A DNA stretch of 64,000 bases, taken from NCBI GenBank assembly GCA_045226255.1, contig JBGVCG010000035.1:1-64000 (forward strand), given 5' to 3'. The position numbers were made by a program, and so were the translations under genes. Shown here in pieces: positions 9,020 through 18,062 of the stretch (position 1 is its first letter; every line of letters starts with the position of its first letter). This DNA comes from UBA1181 sp045226255. Its GTDB lineage: Bacteria > Bacteroidota > Bacteroidia > Bacteroidales > Paludibacteraceae. The notes beneath the pieces were generated by a model. That model ran no database searches. It saw only the letters and a program-made list of their open reading frames with translations, and had not been told where the DNA came from.

Positions 9020-10531
9020 ATGGATGCCACGCAACGTACATATATCGCCATCGACCTGAAGTCCTTTTTCGCCTCCGTGGAGTGCGCAGAAAGAGGGCTC
9101 GACCCCCTCACGACCCACCTCGTGGTGGCGGACAGCAGCCGCACGGAGAAGACCATCTGCTTGGCGATCACCCCTTCCCTGAAAGCCTACGGCATCGGCG
9201 GACGTGCGCGCCTCTTCGAGGTCGTGCAGCTGGTGAAAAGGGTCAACTACCAACGTGCGTTAGCCGCACCCCAGCGACGGCTCACTGGGAAATCAGCCTT
9301 CGTGAAGGAGTTGGAAGAACATCCAGACTGGGCGTTGGACTACATCGTCGCACCACCCCGCATGTCCTACTACATCGAATACAGCACCCGCATCTACAAG
9401 ACATACCTCAAATACGTCTCGGAGGAGGATATCCACGTCTACTCCATCGACGAGGTCTTCATCGACGCGACCAACTACCTCAAGAGCAACCATCTGACCC
9501 CGAGGGAGTTCGCCATGAAGATGATCCGTGACGTGTTCGAGCACACCGGCATCACCGCCACGGCAGGCATCGGCACCAACCTTTACCTCAGCAAGATAGC
9601 CATGGACATCGTGGCGAAACATATCCCGGCGGACAAGGACGGAGTGCGCATCGCGGAACTGGACGAGCTCTCCTACCGCCAACAACTCTGGGACCACCGT
9701 CCCCTCACCAGTTTCTGGCGAGTGGGCAAAGGCATCGCCCGCAAGCTGGAGATGTACGGCATGGACACGATGGGCAAGGTGGCGCGGTGCTCCCTGAACA
9801 ACGAGGATTTCCTCTACCAACTCTTCGGCGTCAACGCAGAACTGCTCATCGACCACGCTTGGGGCTGGGAACCCTGCACCATCGCAGACATCAAAGGCTA
9901 CCAGCCTGAGAACCACTCAATCGGCAACGGACAAGTGCTCTCCTCCCCCTACGACTACAAGAAGACGAAGGTGGTGGTTCAGGAGATGGCGGACAACCTC
10001 GCCCTCGAACTGGTGGACAAACGCTTGGTCACCAACCTAATCAGCCTCTACATCGACTACGACGCGGAGTCGCTCACCCGTCCTGAAATCAGGGAGGCTT
10101 ACCATGGAGCGATCACCACCAGCTACTACGGCAAACCCGTGCCCAAGCCCGTGCATGGCAACTGCAACCTCTCCGCATACACCTCCTCCACCCATGCGAT
10201 CATCGAGGCCGCGACCAGCCTGTTCGATAAGATCATCGACCCCAACCTGCTGGTCAGGAGGATAAACATCACCGCGGGAAGGGTGTTGCACGAAGGCGCA
10301 CAAGAGAGCGCAAAACAACCCATCCAACTGGAGCTCTTCGTCGACTACGAGGCGCAGAAGAAAGAGAACGCCCGAAAGGAGGCGGAACAGAAGAAAGAGC
10401 GGAAGGTACAGGAGGCGTTGTTGGACATCAAGAAGAGATTCGGCAAGAACGCTATCCTGAAAGGGTTGAACTTCGAGGAGGGCGCAACCGCCAAGGAACG
10501 CAACCAACAGATAGGAGGGCACAAGGCATGA
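9020..10531 (+). CDS. Y-family (UmuC/DinB-like) DNA polymerase
   Basis: A 503-residue translesion polymerase of the Y family. The palm motif IAIDLKSFFASVEC gives the first metal-binding Asp12. The catalytic SIDE motif lies at residues 142-145 (Asp144, Glu145). A helix-hairpin-helix segment (FWRVGKGIARKLEMYGM) follows at about residues 232-250, then a little-finger region to about 430. The last 70 residues are a charged, coiled-coil-like tail. It is longer than DinB (about 350) and lacks an obvious C-terminal beta-clamp motif. It overlaps the next gene by four bases (ATGA); that gene is YolD-like, the same pairing seen for UvrX-type polymerases in Firmicutes. The role is probably damage-tolerant DNA synthesis. 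It differs from classic UmuC in having no UmuD next to it. Confidence 0.92.
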   Translation: MDATQRTYIAIDLKSFFASVECAERGLDPLTTHLVVADSSRTEKTICLAITPSLKAYGIGGRARLFEVVQLVKRVNYQRALAAPQRRLTGKSAFVKELEEHPDWALDYIVAPPRMSYYIEYSTRIYKTYLKYVSEEDIHVYSIDEVFIDATNYLKSNHLTPREFAMKMIRDVFEHTGITATAGIGTNLYLSKIAMDIVAKHIPADKDGVRIAELDELSYRQQLWDHRPLTSFWRVGKGIARKLEMYGMDTMGKVARCSLNNEDFLYQLFGVNAELLIDHAWGWEPCTIADIKGYQPENHSIGNGQVLSSPYDYKKTKVVVQEMADNLALELVDKRLVTNLISLYIDYDAESLTRPEIREAYHGAITTSYYGKPVPKPVHGNCNLSAYTSSTHAIIEAATSLFDKIIDPNLLVRRINITAGRVLHEGAQESAKQPIQLELFVDYEAQKKENARKEAEQKKERKVQEALLDIKKRFGKNAILKGLNFEEGATAKERNQQIGGHKA

Positions 10532-10938
10532 CACACGAGTACGACGACATCATCCACCTTCCCCACCCTGTCTCCACGAAGCATCCGCAGATGTCGATGC
10601 GAGACCGGGCGGCACAGTTCTCCCCCTTCGCCGCCCTGAACGGACATAGCGACGCTATCCGTGAGACCGCCAGGGAGACGGAGGATTTCATCGCCCCCGA
10701 CGAATCCGTCCAAAGGGAGCTCGACCAGAAGATGGCCTACCTGCTCGCCCACATCAGCGAGCATCCGAACGTCACCATCACCTACTTCGCCCCCGACAAG
10801 AGGAAAGAAGGAGGCTCCTACCAAACCATGGGAAAGCGCCTCGCCAAGTACGATGAATACAGGCAGGAGATACAGATGGAGGATGGTACGAGGATACCGA
10901 TCAAATCAATCGTGAATATCGAAGGAATAAACTTGTGA
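10528..10938 (+). CDS. YolD-like protein paired with the Y-family polymerase
   Basis: A 136-residue protein. The segment MSMRDRAAQFSPFAAL (about residues 23-38) and the closing beta strands (GTRIPIKSIVNIEGI) match the YolD-like family, where the fold is thought to resemble a small DNA- or polymerase-associated beta domain. The start overlaps the polymerase stop by four bases, so the two are translationally coupled and likely act together. In Firmicutes YolD-like genes sit beside umuC/uvrX-type polymerases. The precise role (cofactor, regulator or UmuD substitute) is not established. No catalytic Ser-Lys pair of the UmuD/LexA type is apparent. Confidence 0.85.
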   Translation: MTHEYDDIIHLPHPVSTKHPQMSMRDRAAQFSPFAALNGHSDAIRETARETEDFIAPDESVQRELDQKMAYLLAHISEHPNVTITYFAPDKRKEGGSYQTMGKRLAKYDEYRQEIQMEDGTRIPIKSIVNIEGINL

Positions 10939-10998
10939 GGAGCCTTGGATTCACGTAATTTTACGCACAATTGTTTCACACAAAAGGAATAATTCACC

Positions 10999-11457
10999 AT
11001 GGTTCTACTAAACGTTTCTTTCGGCATTTATGTTTTCCACCCAATAGGATTGGCTTTCATGGCCTTCGTCATCCTATGCGAGGCGATTATTCTATCCAAA
11101 TACCTCATCCACAAGCGATACGATAAAAGAATATACCTGACAGAACTATTGAGCAACATAGTCAGCGGCATTGCTGGCATCATCACCACGCTGCACCTCA
11201 ACGGAGGGTGGTGGCTGGTCATGTGGTTCCCGTGGGTCTCTTCGCACGAGGTGAATGTGCGGGAGCACGACCAACTGATTGGGCTCATCATCTACTATGT
11301 GGTCGCCTTTATCCTCTCCGTCCTCATCGAATGGGGCATCAACCACCTCTGTCTAAGGAAGCGGCACGAACCCAAAGCTATCTTCAGGGGAACATTGCGC
11401 GCTAACCTCGTGACCTATGCGGTAGGCGCTTTCCTATTAATTTTGTTGGGTTTCTAA
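10999..11457 (+). CDS. Hypothetical small polytopic membrane protein
   Basis: A 152-residue protein with about four membrane helices (about residues 12-32, 48-68, 90-113, 133-151) joined by short charged loops. The second loop carries the segment WFPWVSSHEVNVREHD. I do not recognise a family. It lies 60 bases after the YolD-like gene, and a short inverted repeat (CGTAA-TT-TTACG, 10954-10965) is in the gap, so co-transcription with the polymerase pair is uncertain. No enzyme motif is apparent. Confidence 0.65.
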   Translation: MVLLNVSFGIYVFHPIGLAFMAFVILCEAIILSKYLIHKRYDKRIYLTELLSNIVSGIAGIITTLHLNGGWWLVMWFPWVSSHEVNVREHDQLIGLIIYYVVAFILSVLIEWGINHLCLRKRHEPKAIFRGTLRANLVTYAVGAFLLILLGF

Positions 11458-11480
11458 GCAAACGTCAGGACATAAAAAAA

Positions 11481-11498
11481 CCCTTGATCGCTCAAGGG
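11481..11498 (-). terminator. Terminator after tRNA-Gln
   Basis: A perfect 7-bp stem (CCCTTGA with TCAAGGG, four-base loop) followed on the minus strand by seven T residues (11480 to 11474). It lies 17 bases after the tRNA 3' end. Confidence 0.85.
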
Positions 11499-11514
11499 TC
11501 TTAGGATTGTATTG

Positions 11515-11585
11515 TTGCCTTACTAGGATTCGAACCCAGACAAGCAGTGCCAGAAACTGATGTGCTACCATTACACCATAAGGCA
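11515..11585 (-). tRNA. tRNA-Gln (anticodon CTG)
   Basis: A 71-base cloverleaf on the minus strand. The acceptor stem TGCCTTA/TAAGGCA is perfect, the D arm is GTG...CAC, and the T arm is CTGGG-TTCGAAT-CCTAG. The anticodon loop TTCTGGC gives CTG, reading CAG. The first anticodon-stem pair is a mismatch. The CCA end is not encoded. Confidence 0.85.
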
Positions 11586-11601
11586 ATACCATTTACGACC
11601 G

Positions 11602-11631
11602 CGAATATACTACATTTCCTTTTCCCGCAAA
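11602..11631 (-). promoter_or_regulatory. Promoter of tRNA-Gln
   Basis: On the minus strand TTTG (11631-11628) is followed 18 bases later by TATATTCG (11609-11602), close to the TTTG-N19-21-TAnnTTTG pattern. Transcription would start a few bases before the tRNA. Confidence 0.55.
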
Positions 11632-11716
11632 AGCATTACAATGATTTTTTGAAAAAAAGTTTCACACAGGGGCGTATGAAAGCGGACGAGAAGGGAAAAA
11701 ACGCTATATTAGCGAC

Positions 11717-13732
11717 ATGAAAGAGTACCGATTAAGCGATTTTCTCCCGACGACCAAGAAGGAGTTGGAGCTGAGGGGCTGGGAAGAGGTGGACGTAATC
11801 CTATTCTCCGGCGACGCATACGTGGACCATCCCTCGTTCGCCGGGGCGGTGGTCGGCAGAATTCTGGAGCATCAGGGGATACGTGTGGCCTTAGTTCCGC
11901 AACCCAATTGGCGGGACGATCTCCGTGACTTCAAGAAGCTAGGGAGGCCCCGCATGTTCTTTGCCATCTCCGCCGGTTGCATGGACTCGATGGTGAACCA
12001 CTACACCGCCAACAAGAGGCTCCGCTCGGACGACGCCTACTCCCCCAACGGGCAGGCTGGCTTCCGCCCAGACCGCGCCACGATCGTCTACTCGAAGATC
12101 CTGAAGGAGCTATGGCCCGATGTGCCCATCGTCATCGGAGGAATAGAAGCCTCCCTGCGGCGCGTCACCCATTACGACTACTGGGACGATGAACTGAAGC
12201 CATGCCTCCTGCAGGACTGCAAGGCAGATCTGCTCATCTACGGCATGGGGGAACTACCGCTGAAGGAGATCGTACAGAAAATGAAGGCGGGACGAAGCGT
12301 GGCGGAACTGACCGACGTGCCGCAAACCGTCTACATCGCCCGCAACGACGAGATACCCGAATACGAAGGGGAGACATTCACCCTATTCTCCCACCAAGAG
12401 TGCCTGAAGGATAAGATGAAACAGGCGAAGAACTACCGTGTGGTGGAGGAGGAATCCAACAAGCTGAAGGCGCGCAGGCTGATACAGGGTGTGGACAAAG
12501 AGCACTCGGCCGTCATCAACCCGCCCTATCCGCCGCTCTCCACCGAAGATCTGGACGCCACCTACGAGTTGCCTTTCACCCGCCTTCCCCACCCGAAATA
12601 CAAGGGGAAAACCATTCCGGCCTACGACATGATCAAGTTCTCCGTCAATATCCATAGAGGATGTTTCGGAGGGTGCTCCTTCTGCGCCATCTCCTCCCAC
12701 CAAGGGAAGTTCATCATGTCACGCTCGGAGGAATCCATCCTCAAGGAGGTGAAGGAACTCTCTGAACATCCGGACTTCAAAGGGTACCTGAGCGATTTGG
12801 GCGGACCATCCGCCAATATGTACAAGATGCGGGGAAAGAATCCTGACCTATGCGCCAAGTGCAAACGCCCGTCGTGCATGCACCCCGCCATCTGCAAGAA
12901 CATGAACACGGACCACTCGACGCTGCTCGAGCTCTACAAGAAGGTGGACGCATTGCCCTGCATCAAGAAGTCATTCATCGGCAGTGGTGTGCGCTACGAT
13001 CTTCTGTTGCAGAAAAGCGACGACGAACGCGTCAATAAGAGCCACCAAGACTACATGGAGGAGCTGATCGCCCACCACGTCTCCGGACGTCTGAAGGTGG
13101 CGCCGGAGCACACCTCGGACAATGTGCTGAACATCATGCGGAAACCATCGTTCAAGCTCTTCCACGAATTCAACAAGGAGTTTGAGCGCATCAACAAGGC
13201 ATACAACCTCAAGCAGCAGCTTATTCCCTACTTCATCTCCAGCCACCCCGGCTGCACGGAGGAAGACATGGCTTCATTGGCCTGCATCACCAAGAACCTG
13301 GACTTCAAACTGGAGCAGATCCAGGACTTCACGCCCACCCCAATGACCCTCTCCACGGAAATATACTACACGGGTATCCACCCCTACACGCTGGAGAAGG
13401 TATGGACGCCTCACAGCAAGGAGGACAAGCTGGCGCAACGTAAATTCTTCTTCTGGTACCTGAAAGAGAACCAACGGAGCATCATCAACGACCTACGCAA
13501 GATGGGACGCCCCGACCTGATCGAACAACTATTTTCACATTCCAAGGGGAATACCTATCCCACACCTGAGAAAGAGCGGTTCCGCCGAGAGGAGGGCGGC
13601 AAGAAGGAAGAACGTTCCTTCCAAAAGAATCCTCACAATCGCCCTAACCACCATAACCCGTCCAACAATTGGCAAAACAAGGGGAACAAGGGAAACGGGC
13701 CCGCCAACAACAGCAACAAACATAGACGGTAG
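11717..13732 (+). CDS. YgiQ family radical SAM protein
   Basis: A 671-residue protein of the YgiQ (UPF0313) family. The N-terminal domain (to about residue 300) is the family-specific part. The radical SAM cluster motif CFGGCSFC puts the [4Fe-4S] ligands at Cys316, Cys320 and Cys323. A second Cys group (LCAKCKRPSCMHPAIC, about residues 379-394) is also typical of the family. The C-terminal 65 residues are a low-complexity tail rich in Asn, Lys and Gly, as often found in Bacteroidota members. The substrate is unknown. It stands alone, with tRNA-Gln upstream on the other strand. A weak TATATTAG element ends five bases before the ATG. Confidence 0.94.
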   Translation: MKEYRLSDFLPTTKKELELRGWEEVDVILFSGDAYVDHPSFAGAVVGRILEHQGIRVALVPQPNWRDDLRDFKKLGRPRMFFAISAGCMDSMVNHYTANKRLRSDDAYSPNGQAGFRPDRATIVYSKILKELWPDVPIVIGGIEASLRRVTHYDYWDDELKPCLLQDCKADLLIYGMGELPLKEIVQKMKAGRSVAELTDVPQTVYIARNDEIPEYEGETFTLFSHQECLKDKMKQAKNYRVVEEESNKLKARRLIQGVDKEHSAVINPPYPPLSTEDLDATYELPFTRLPHPKYKGKTIPAYDMIKFSVNIHRGCFGGCSFCAISSHQGKFIMSRSEESILKEVKELSEHPDFKGYLSDLGGPSANMYKMRGKNPDLCAKCKRPSCMHPAICKNMNTDHSTLLELYKKVDALPCIKKSFIGSGVRYDLLLQKSDDERVNKSHQDYMEELIAHHVSGRLKVAPEHTSDNVLNIMRKPSFKLFHEFNKEFERINKAYNLKQQLIPYFISSHPGCTEEDMASLACITKNLDFKLEQIQDFTPTPMTLSTEIYYTGIHPYTLEKVWTPHSKEDKLAQRKFFFWYLKENQRSIINDLRKMGRPDLIEQLFSHSKGNTYPTPEKERFRREEGGKKEERSFQKNPHNRPNHHNPSNNWQNKGNKGNGPANNSNKHRR

Positions 13733-13742
13733 GGAAACAAAA

Positions 13743-13764
13743 AAGGCGTGGAATATCACGCCTT
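13743..13764. terminator. Convergent terminator between ygiQ and the deaminase gene
   Basis: An 8-bp stem AAGGCGTG/CACGCCTT with a six-base loop. On the minus strand it is followed by a T-run (the A residues at 13739-13744 on the plus strand), so it best serves the PBP1A-oxoamine synthase-deaminase operon. It also lies 11 bases after the ygiQ stop. Confidence 0.75.
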
Positions 13765-13814
13765 ATCTCTTTAGTTGAATGGCCTACAAAACCATTCATG
13801 TATCGTTTCATCCA

Positions 13815-14294
13815 TCAATACTCCACCTTATCCGACTTTTCCGTCCAGGCACGGAAGGTCTCCAACGCCTCGTCACGCATCATCTGCTCACGTGGCATGG
13901 AACGTTTACCGGCAGGCTTGTCCAGCTCGTCGTAGATGAACTGGTCGTCGAAGCCGATGGACTTAGCGTCCTCCTTCTGGTTCGCATAGTAATAGCGGTC
14001 GATATGCGCCCAATACATAGCCGAGAGGCACATCGGACAAGGCTCACAGGAGGCGTACAGCTCGCAACCGGAGAGGTCGAACGTCTTCAGTTTCTTGCAC
14101 GCCTTACGGATCGCCATCACCTCCGCATGGGCGGTAGGGTCATTGCCCTTCGTCACCTGATTGTTGGACGAAGCGATGATCTCGCCATCCTTCACGATAA
14201 CCGCACCGAAAGGGCCACCGCCCGTCTCGACGCTTTTGCGGGAAATAGCGATCGCCTTCCGCATGAATCTCTGCTTATCTTTTTCCATCATCAA
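13815..14294 (-). CDS. Nucleoside/guanine deaminase (CDA-fold zinc deaminase)
   Basis: A 159-residue cytidine-deaminase-fold enzyme. The zinc site is H56-A-E58 (HAEVMAIR) with the PCPMC pair Cys86 and Cys89, and Glu58 as the proton shuttle. The overall pattern (GGGPFGAVIVKDGEII at the start, then YWAHIDRYYYA and a C-terminal DELDKPAG segment) resembles B. subtilis guanine deaminase more than the tRNA adenosine deaminase TadA. It probably acts in purine salvage. Its start overlaps the stop of the oxoamine synthase gene, so it is the last gene of that operon. Exact substrate (guanine versus another base) is inferred. Confidence 0.88.
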   Translation of the reverse strand: MMMEKDKQRFMRKAIAISRKSVETGGGPFGAVIVKDGEIIASSNNQVTKGNDPTAHAEVMAIRKACKKLKTFDLSGCELYASCEPCPMCLSAMYWAHIDRYYYANQKEDAKSIGFDDQFIYDELDKPAGKRSMPREQMMRDEALETFRAWTEKSDKVEY

Positions 14295-15571
14295 TCCTCC
14301 TCGTCATCTTTATCGTTGGATGAAGGCGAGGCAATAATCGGGGTAGAATCCTTGTACATACCGTTCTTAGCATTCTCGCAGATAGTGGTAAGGGACTCTA
14401 TGGTATATTCCACGTCCTTCATCGTGTGTTGTACCGTAGGAATCAAGCGAACCATCACCTTACCTTGTTCGATGTAAGGGTAAATCAGGTTCACACAGAA
14501 GATACCGAACTCCTCGCGCATATGCATCATGGTATGGATCGCCTCCTGCATATTCTCCACGCTCATGTAAACAGGAGTGACAGGAGACTGCGTGTTACCG
14601 ATATCGAGACCATTCTTACGCAGCCCCTTCTGAAGGGCGTTTGTAATCTCCCACAATGTTTTTCTCAGTTCGGGGTGTTTCACCAAATAGTCCAAGCGAG
14701 CGATAGCACTAGCCGTGATAGCGGAAGGAAGAGCCTCCGAGAAGGTCTGGGAACGCATATTGTAGCGCAAGAAATTGATCACATCCTCGCTTCCGGCCAC
14801 GAAACCGCCAGAGATACTCAACGCCTTGCCTAACGTCCCGACTAACAAATCAACCTTATCGAGTACGTCAAAGTGGTCCGCCACGCCTATGCCATTCGGT
14901 CCGACTGTTCCGAACCCATGCGCATCCTCAACCACCAGCATGAAGTCATATTTCTCCTTCAAAGCGACAATCTTGTCCAACGGAGAAAATTCTCCCGTGA
15001 CACCGATCACACCTTCCGTAACCAGCAAGACACCACCACCAGACTCCTTCGCCACCTCGGTAGCTTTCTTCAACTGAGTCTCGATGACCTCTATGTCATT
15101 CTTATGATAAGCGAAACGATGGCTCAACTGCAAACGGATACCGTCATGTATACTTGAATGAGCCTCCGAATTATAGACAATCACGTCGTTACGGCCGCAA
15201 AGGCTATCGATGACGGATATCATGCCTTGGTAAAAAGAATTCAACACGAAGGCATCTTCTTTTTTTACAAAATCAGCTATTCGCTCCTCCAACTCCTCAT
15301 GCAGGAATGTATTACCCGTCATTAGGCGGGAACCCATCGGATGGGAAAGTCCATATTGGGAAACCAATTCCACCTCTTTCTTCCTGATTTCCGGATTATT
15401 AGCGAGTCCGAAATAATTATTCATGCCCCAATTCAAGACCTCCTTACCACGGAAGGACATCTTTGGGCCAATCTCGCCCTCCAGTTTCGGGAACATGAAA
15501 TAACCGTAAGCCTGCTTACTCCATTGTCCCAGCGCACCTGGATTAGACACTATTCTATCTAAGATATTCAT
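14291..15571 (-). CDS. Alpha-oxoamine synthase: serine palmitoyltransferase or cysteate acyltransferase type
   Basis: A 426-residue PLP enzyme of the alpha-oxoamine synthase family, which condenses an amino acid with an acyl-CoA or acyl-ACP. Visible motifs: the PLP-stacking His138 in SEAHSSIHDG, the VVEDAHGFG motif (Asp216, His218) and the PLP lysine Lys249 in TLGKALSISGG. The N-terminal YFMFPKLEG segment is typical of a Bacteroidota group used for sphingolipid or sulfonolipid (capnine-type) base synthesis, rather than biotin BioF or threonine KBL. The last 20 residues are acidic and probably disordered. It sits 12 bases after the PBP1A gene and overlaps the deaminase gene. Whether serine or cysteate is used cannot be told from sequence by eye. 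Confidence 0.85.
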   Translation of the reverse strand: MNILDRIVSNPGALGQWSKQAYGYFMFPKLEGEIGPKMSFRGKEVLNWGMNNYFGLANNPEIRKKEVELVSQYGLSHPMGSRLMTGNTFLHEELEERIADFVKKEDAFVLNSFYQGMISVIDSLCGRNDVIVYNSEAHSSIHDGIRLQLSHRFAYHKNDIEVIETQLKKATEVAKESGGGVLLVTEGVIGVTGEFSPLDKIVALKEKYDFMLVVEDAHGFGTVGPNGIGVADHFDVLDKVDLLVGTLGKALSISGGFVAGSEDVINFLRYNMRSQTFSEALPSAITASAIARLDYLVKHPELRKTLWEITNALQKGLRKNGLDIGNTQSPVTPVYMSVENMQEAIHTMMHMREEFGIFCVNLIYPYIEQGKVMVRLIPTVQHTMKDVEYTIESLTTICENAKNGMYKDSTPIIASPSSNDKDDEED

Positions 15572-15583
15572 TACGATACAACT

Positions 15584-17989
15584 TTATTCAAACAAAATCA
15601 TCTCCGGAATTTCCTCCCCGTCCGTCTTTTGCCGTTCATCCGCCTTAGAACAAGTATACTTATCGGTCACGATAAACGGTTCAGTTCGGGAGTAGCCCAA
15701 AGACTCATCCTTGTAAACCTTGTTCATATATGTTCCCCATACAGGCAAAGCCGAAGCGGAACCTTGTCCATTCTTGATGCTATCGAAGTGGATATCACGG
15801 TCTTCACCGCCAACCCAGACACCCGTGATCAAGTTAGGCACAAAGCCCATGAACCAACCATCCGAGTTATTTTGGGTCGTACCCGTCTTACCTGCGACAG
15901 GTGTCTCCCACCCTATGCAGTAATCGTAGCGCCTTGTTCTCAAGCGGAGGCCCGTACCACCGTTCATGACACCCTGCAACATTGAAATCATCTTGTAGGC
16001 GGTCTGCTCGCTGAACACCTCGTTCATGCGAGGGATAAAGGTGGAGATCACATTTCCTTGGTTATCCTCTATACGAGTCACAAACAAAGGCTCCGTACGA
16101 ATACCCTTGTTGGCGAAGGCAGTATAGGCGGAGGTCATTTCGCAAACGGAGACATCTGCGATACCCAAGCAAAGCGAAGGCACCGGATCGATATGGTTCT
16201 TGAGTCCGAAAGAGTGCAACAACTTCACAAAACTCTCAGGTCCCAATTGTTTAATCAAATAAGCGGAAGTCCAGTTGTTGGAAGTCTGCAGTCCCCTACG
16301 TATAGTGATCATCTTGCCGATCTCCTTCTTTCCCTCCTCGCCATAAGGAACGTTACGAGGCTCCCAGATCTCGCCGGAAGGCAACAACACTTGTGGCTGA
16401 ACATTCGGCACGGAGTCGCAAGGCGAATGTCCCTCCTCCATCGCAAGGGAATAAAGGAATGGCTTGATGGTGGAGCCCACCTGTCGGCGACCCACGCACA
16501 CCATGTCGTATTGGAAATAATTATAATCGATACCACCGACATATGCCTTCACATGACCGTTGAATGGGTCGATGGACATCAAAGCGGAACGCAGGAAGGA
16601 CTTCGCATAACGGATAGAGTCCATCGGCGTCAGCACCGTATCCTTGCTACCCTTCTCCCAATCGAAGACACGCATAGAGACCTTAGCCGTATCGAAATAT
16701 GCCTTGATATCCTTATCCTTCATCTTCGAATCATACTTCATGGAACGATATCTATCCGAAAGGCGCATAGCCCTCACCAGGATAGAGTCCACCTGTGCCT
16801 GCGTGGATTTGTTGGAGAATGGAGCCTTCTTATGCTTTTGGTTAAATTTCTCCTTGTGGAAAATAGGCTGGAGATATCCACCCACATATTCCTTAACAGC
16901 CTCCTCCGCATATTGTTGCATCCTCGAATCGAGGGTCGTGTAGATCTTCAATCCGTCCGTGTAAAGGTCATATGGCGTACCATCCGGTTTCAGGTTCTTG
17001 TTACACCATCCGTACAATGGGTTGGTTTCCCACGCCAGAGAGTCCTCGTAATACTTTTGGTGCATCCACTTAGGGTATTTCTTATAATCAGGACGAGGAG
17101 CCGTCATGATGGTTCTCAGGTACTCACGGAAGTATGGAGCAAGGCCCTGCTTGTGGTCCACGTTCTGGAATTTCAGTTGGATATCCAGTTGAGAGAGCGA
17201 ATCGCACTCCGCCTGAGGAAGTTTGTTATACTTAACCATCTGGGAAAGAACGATGTTACGTCTAGACTTACATCTCTCGCCAAACCTCCTTGGGTTGTAT
17301 TTCGAAGGATTCTGCAACATACCGACGAAGACAGCGGCCTCCTCTTTGGTCAACTGATTAGGCTGCTTGCTAAAATAAATCTGGGAGGCAGACTTGATGC
17401 CCACCGCATTGTTCACGAAGTCGAACTTGTTCAGGTACATGGTGATGATCTCCTCCTTCGTGTAATATTTCTCCAACTTAGCGGCCACAACCCACTCCGT
17501 CAGTTTCTGTTTCGCACGTTCGAAACCCGTCTCGGGTTTCTTAGTGAACAAAAGCTTCGCCAATTGTTGGGAGATTGTACTACCACCTCCCGCATCCTTG
17601 TGCATCACGAGGGTCTTGATGGCTACACGGAACAAGGCATCCCCATCAATACCAGAGTGGCTGTAATAGCGGGCGTCCTCCGTAGAAATCAACGCATCAA
17701 CGAGATAAGGAGGCAACTCCGAATAAGGGGTGTACAACCTGTTTTCGCCCTGTGTGAAATAACGGCCCAGGACCTTCATGTCGCACGAATAGACCTCCGT
17801 GGCGAACTTGCTCTTAGGATTCAGCAACTCCTCGACAGGCGGCAAGTAACCGATCTTGCCATCCGCGATCATGTCGAAAATCTTATAGACAGTGAATATA
17901 CCAGCAAAGAAAAGCACCCAAAAAGCGATCAGGATTTTTATCCCGATGCTAAGCTTTCCTTTCTTCTTAGTTTCCTTCTCTGTATCCAT
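15584..17989 (-). CDS. Penicillin-binding protein 1A (bifunctional glycosyltransferase/transpeptidase)
   Basis: An 801-residue class A PBP anchored by one N-terminal membrane helix (about residues 17-39). The GT51 glycosyltransferase shows EDARYYSHSGID and the GGGSTISQQLAK motif. The transpeptidase shows the SxxK motif (GSTIKPFLY), an SNN motif (TSNNWTSAY) and KTGT (AGKTGTTQNN). It polymerises and cross-links peptidoglycan in the periplasm. An upstream TTG-initiated extension to 18022 is possible, but the -7 element at 18011-18018 would start transcription near 18004, so the ATG at 17989 (MDTEKET) is preferred. It heads an operon with the oxoamine synthase and deaminase genes, 73 bases after murA. 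Confidence 0.95.
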   Translation of the reverse strand: MDTEKETKKKGKLSIGIKILIAFWVLFFAGIFTVYKIFDMIADGKIGYLPPVEELLNPKSKFATEVYSCDMKVLGRYFTQGENRLYTPYSELPPYLVDALISTEDARYYSHSGIDGDALFRVAIKTLVMHKDAGGGSTISQQLAKLLFTKKPETGFERAKQKLTEWVVAAKLEKYYTKEEIITMYLNKFDFVNNAVGIKSASQIYFSKQPNQLTKEEAAVFVGMLQNPSKYNPRRFGERCKSRRNIVLSQMVKYNKLPQAECDSLSQLDIQLKFQNVDHKQGLAPYFREYLRTIMTAPRPDYKKYPKWMHQKYYEDSLAWETNPLYGWCNKNLKPDGTPYDLYTDGLKIYTTLDSRMQQYAEEAVKEYVGGYLQPIFHKEKFNQKHKKAPFSNKSTQAQVDSILVRAMRLSDRYRSMKYDSKMKDKDIKAYFDTAKVSMRVFDWEKGSKDTVLTPMDSIRYAKSFLRSALMSIDPFNGHVKAYVGGIDYNYFQYDMVCVGRRQVGSTIKPFLYSLAMEEGHSPCDSVPNVQPQVLLPSGEIWEPRNVPYGEEGKKEIGKMITIRRGLQTSNNWTSAYLIKQLGPESFVKLLHSFGLKNHIDPVPSLCLGIADVSVCEMTSAYTAFANKGIRTEPLFVTRIEDNQGNVISTFIPRMNEVFSEQTAYKMISMLQGVMNGGTGLRLRTRRYDYCIGWETPVAGKTGTTQNNSDGWFMGFVPNLITGVWVGGEDRDIHFDSIKNGQGSASALPVWGTYMNKVYKDESLGYSRTEPFIVTDKYTCSKADERQKTDGEEIPEMILFE

Positions 17990-18010
17990 ATCTGAATATT
18001 TTATCTTTAG

Positions 18011-18018
18011 CAAAAGTA
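18011..18018 (-). promoter_or_regulatory. -7 element for the PBP1A operon
   Basis: Reads TACTTTTG on the minus strand. It lies between murA and the PBP1A gene and fixes the PBP1A start at 17989 rather than 18022. Confidence 0.5.
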
Positions 18019-18062
18019 ACAATAAAAACCCAAAAAGAATCCGTTCAAGTCACAGAATCGAA

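Noticed and set aside
11474..11585. Phage or genomic-island attachment site at tRNA-Gln
   Set aside because: No integrase gene and no repeat of the tRNA 3' end were seen nearby.
16058..17995. 645-codon plus-strand open frame opposite PBP1A
   Set aside because: PBP1A carries all glycosyltransferase and transpeptidase motifs in the minus frame; the plus frame is rich in rare residues and matches nothing.
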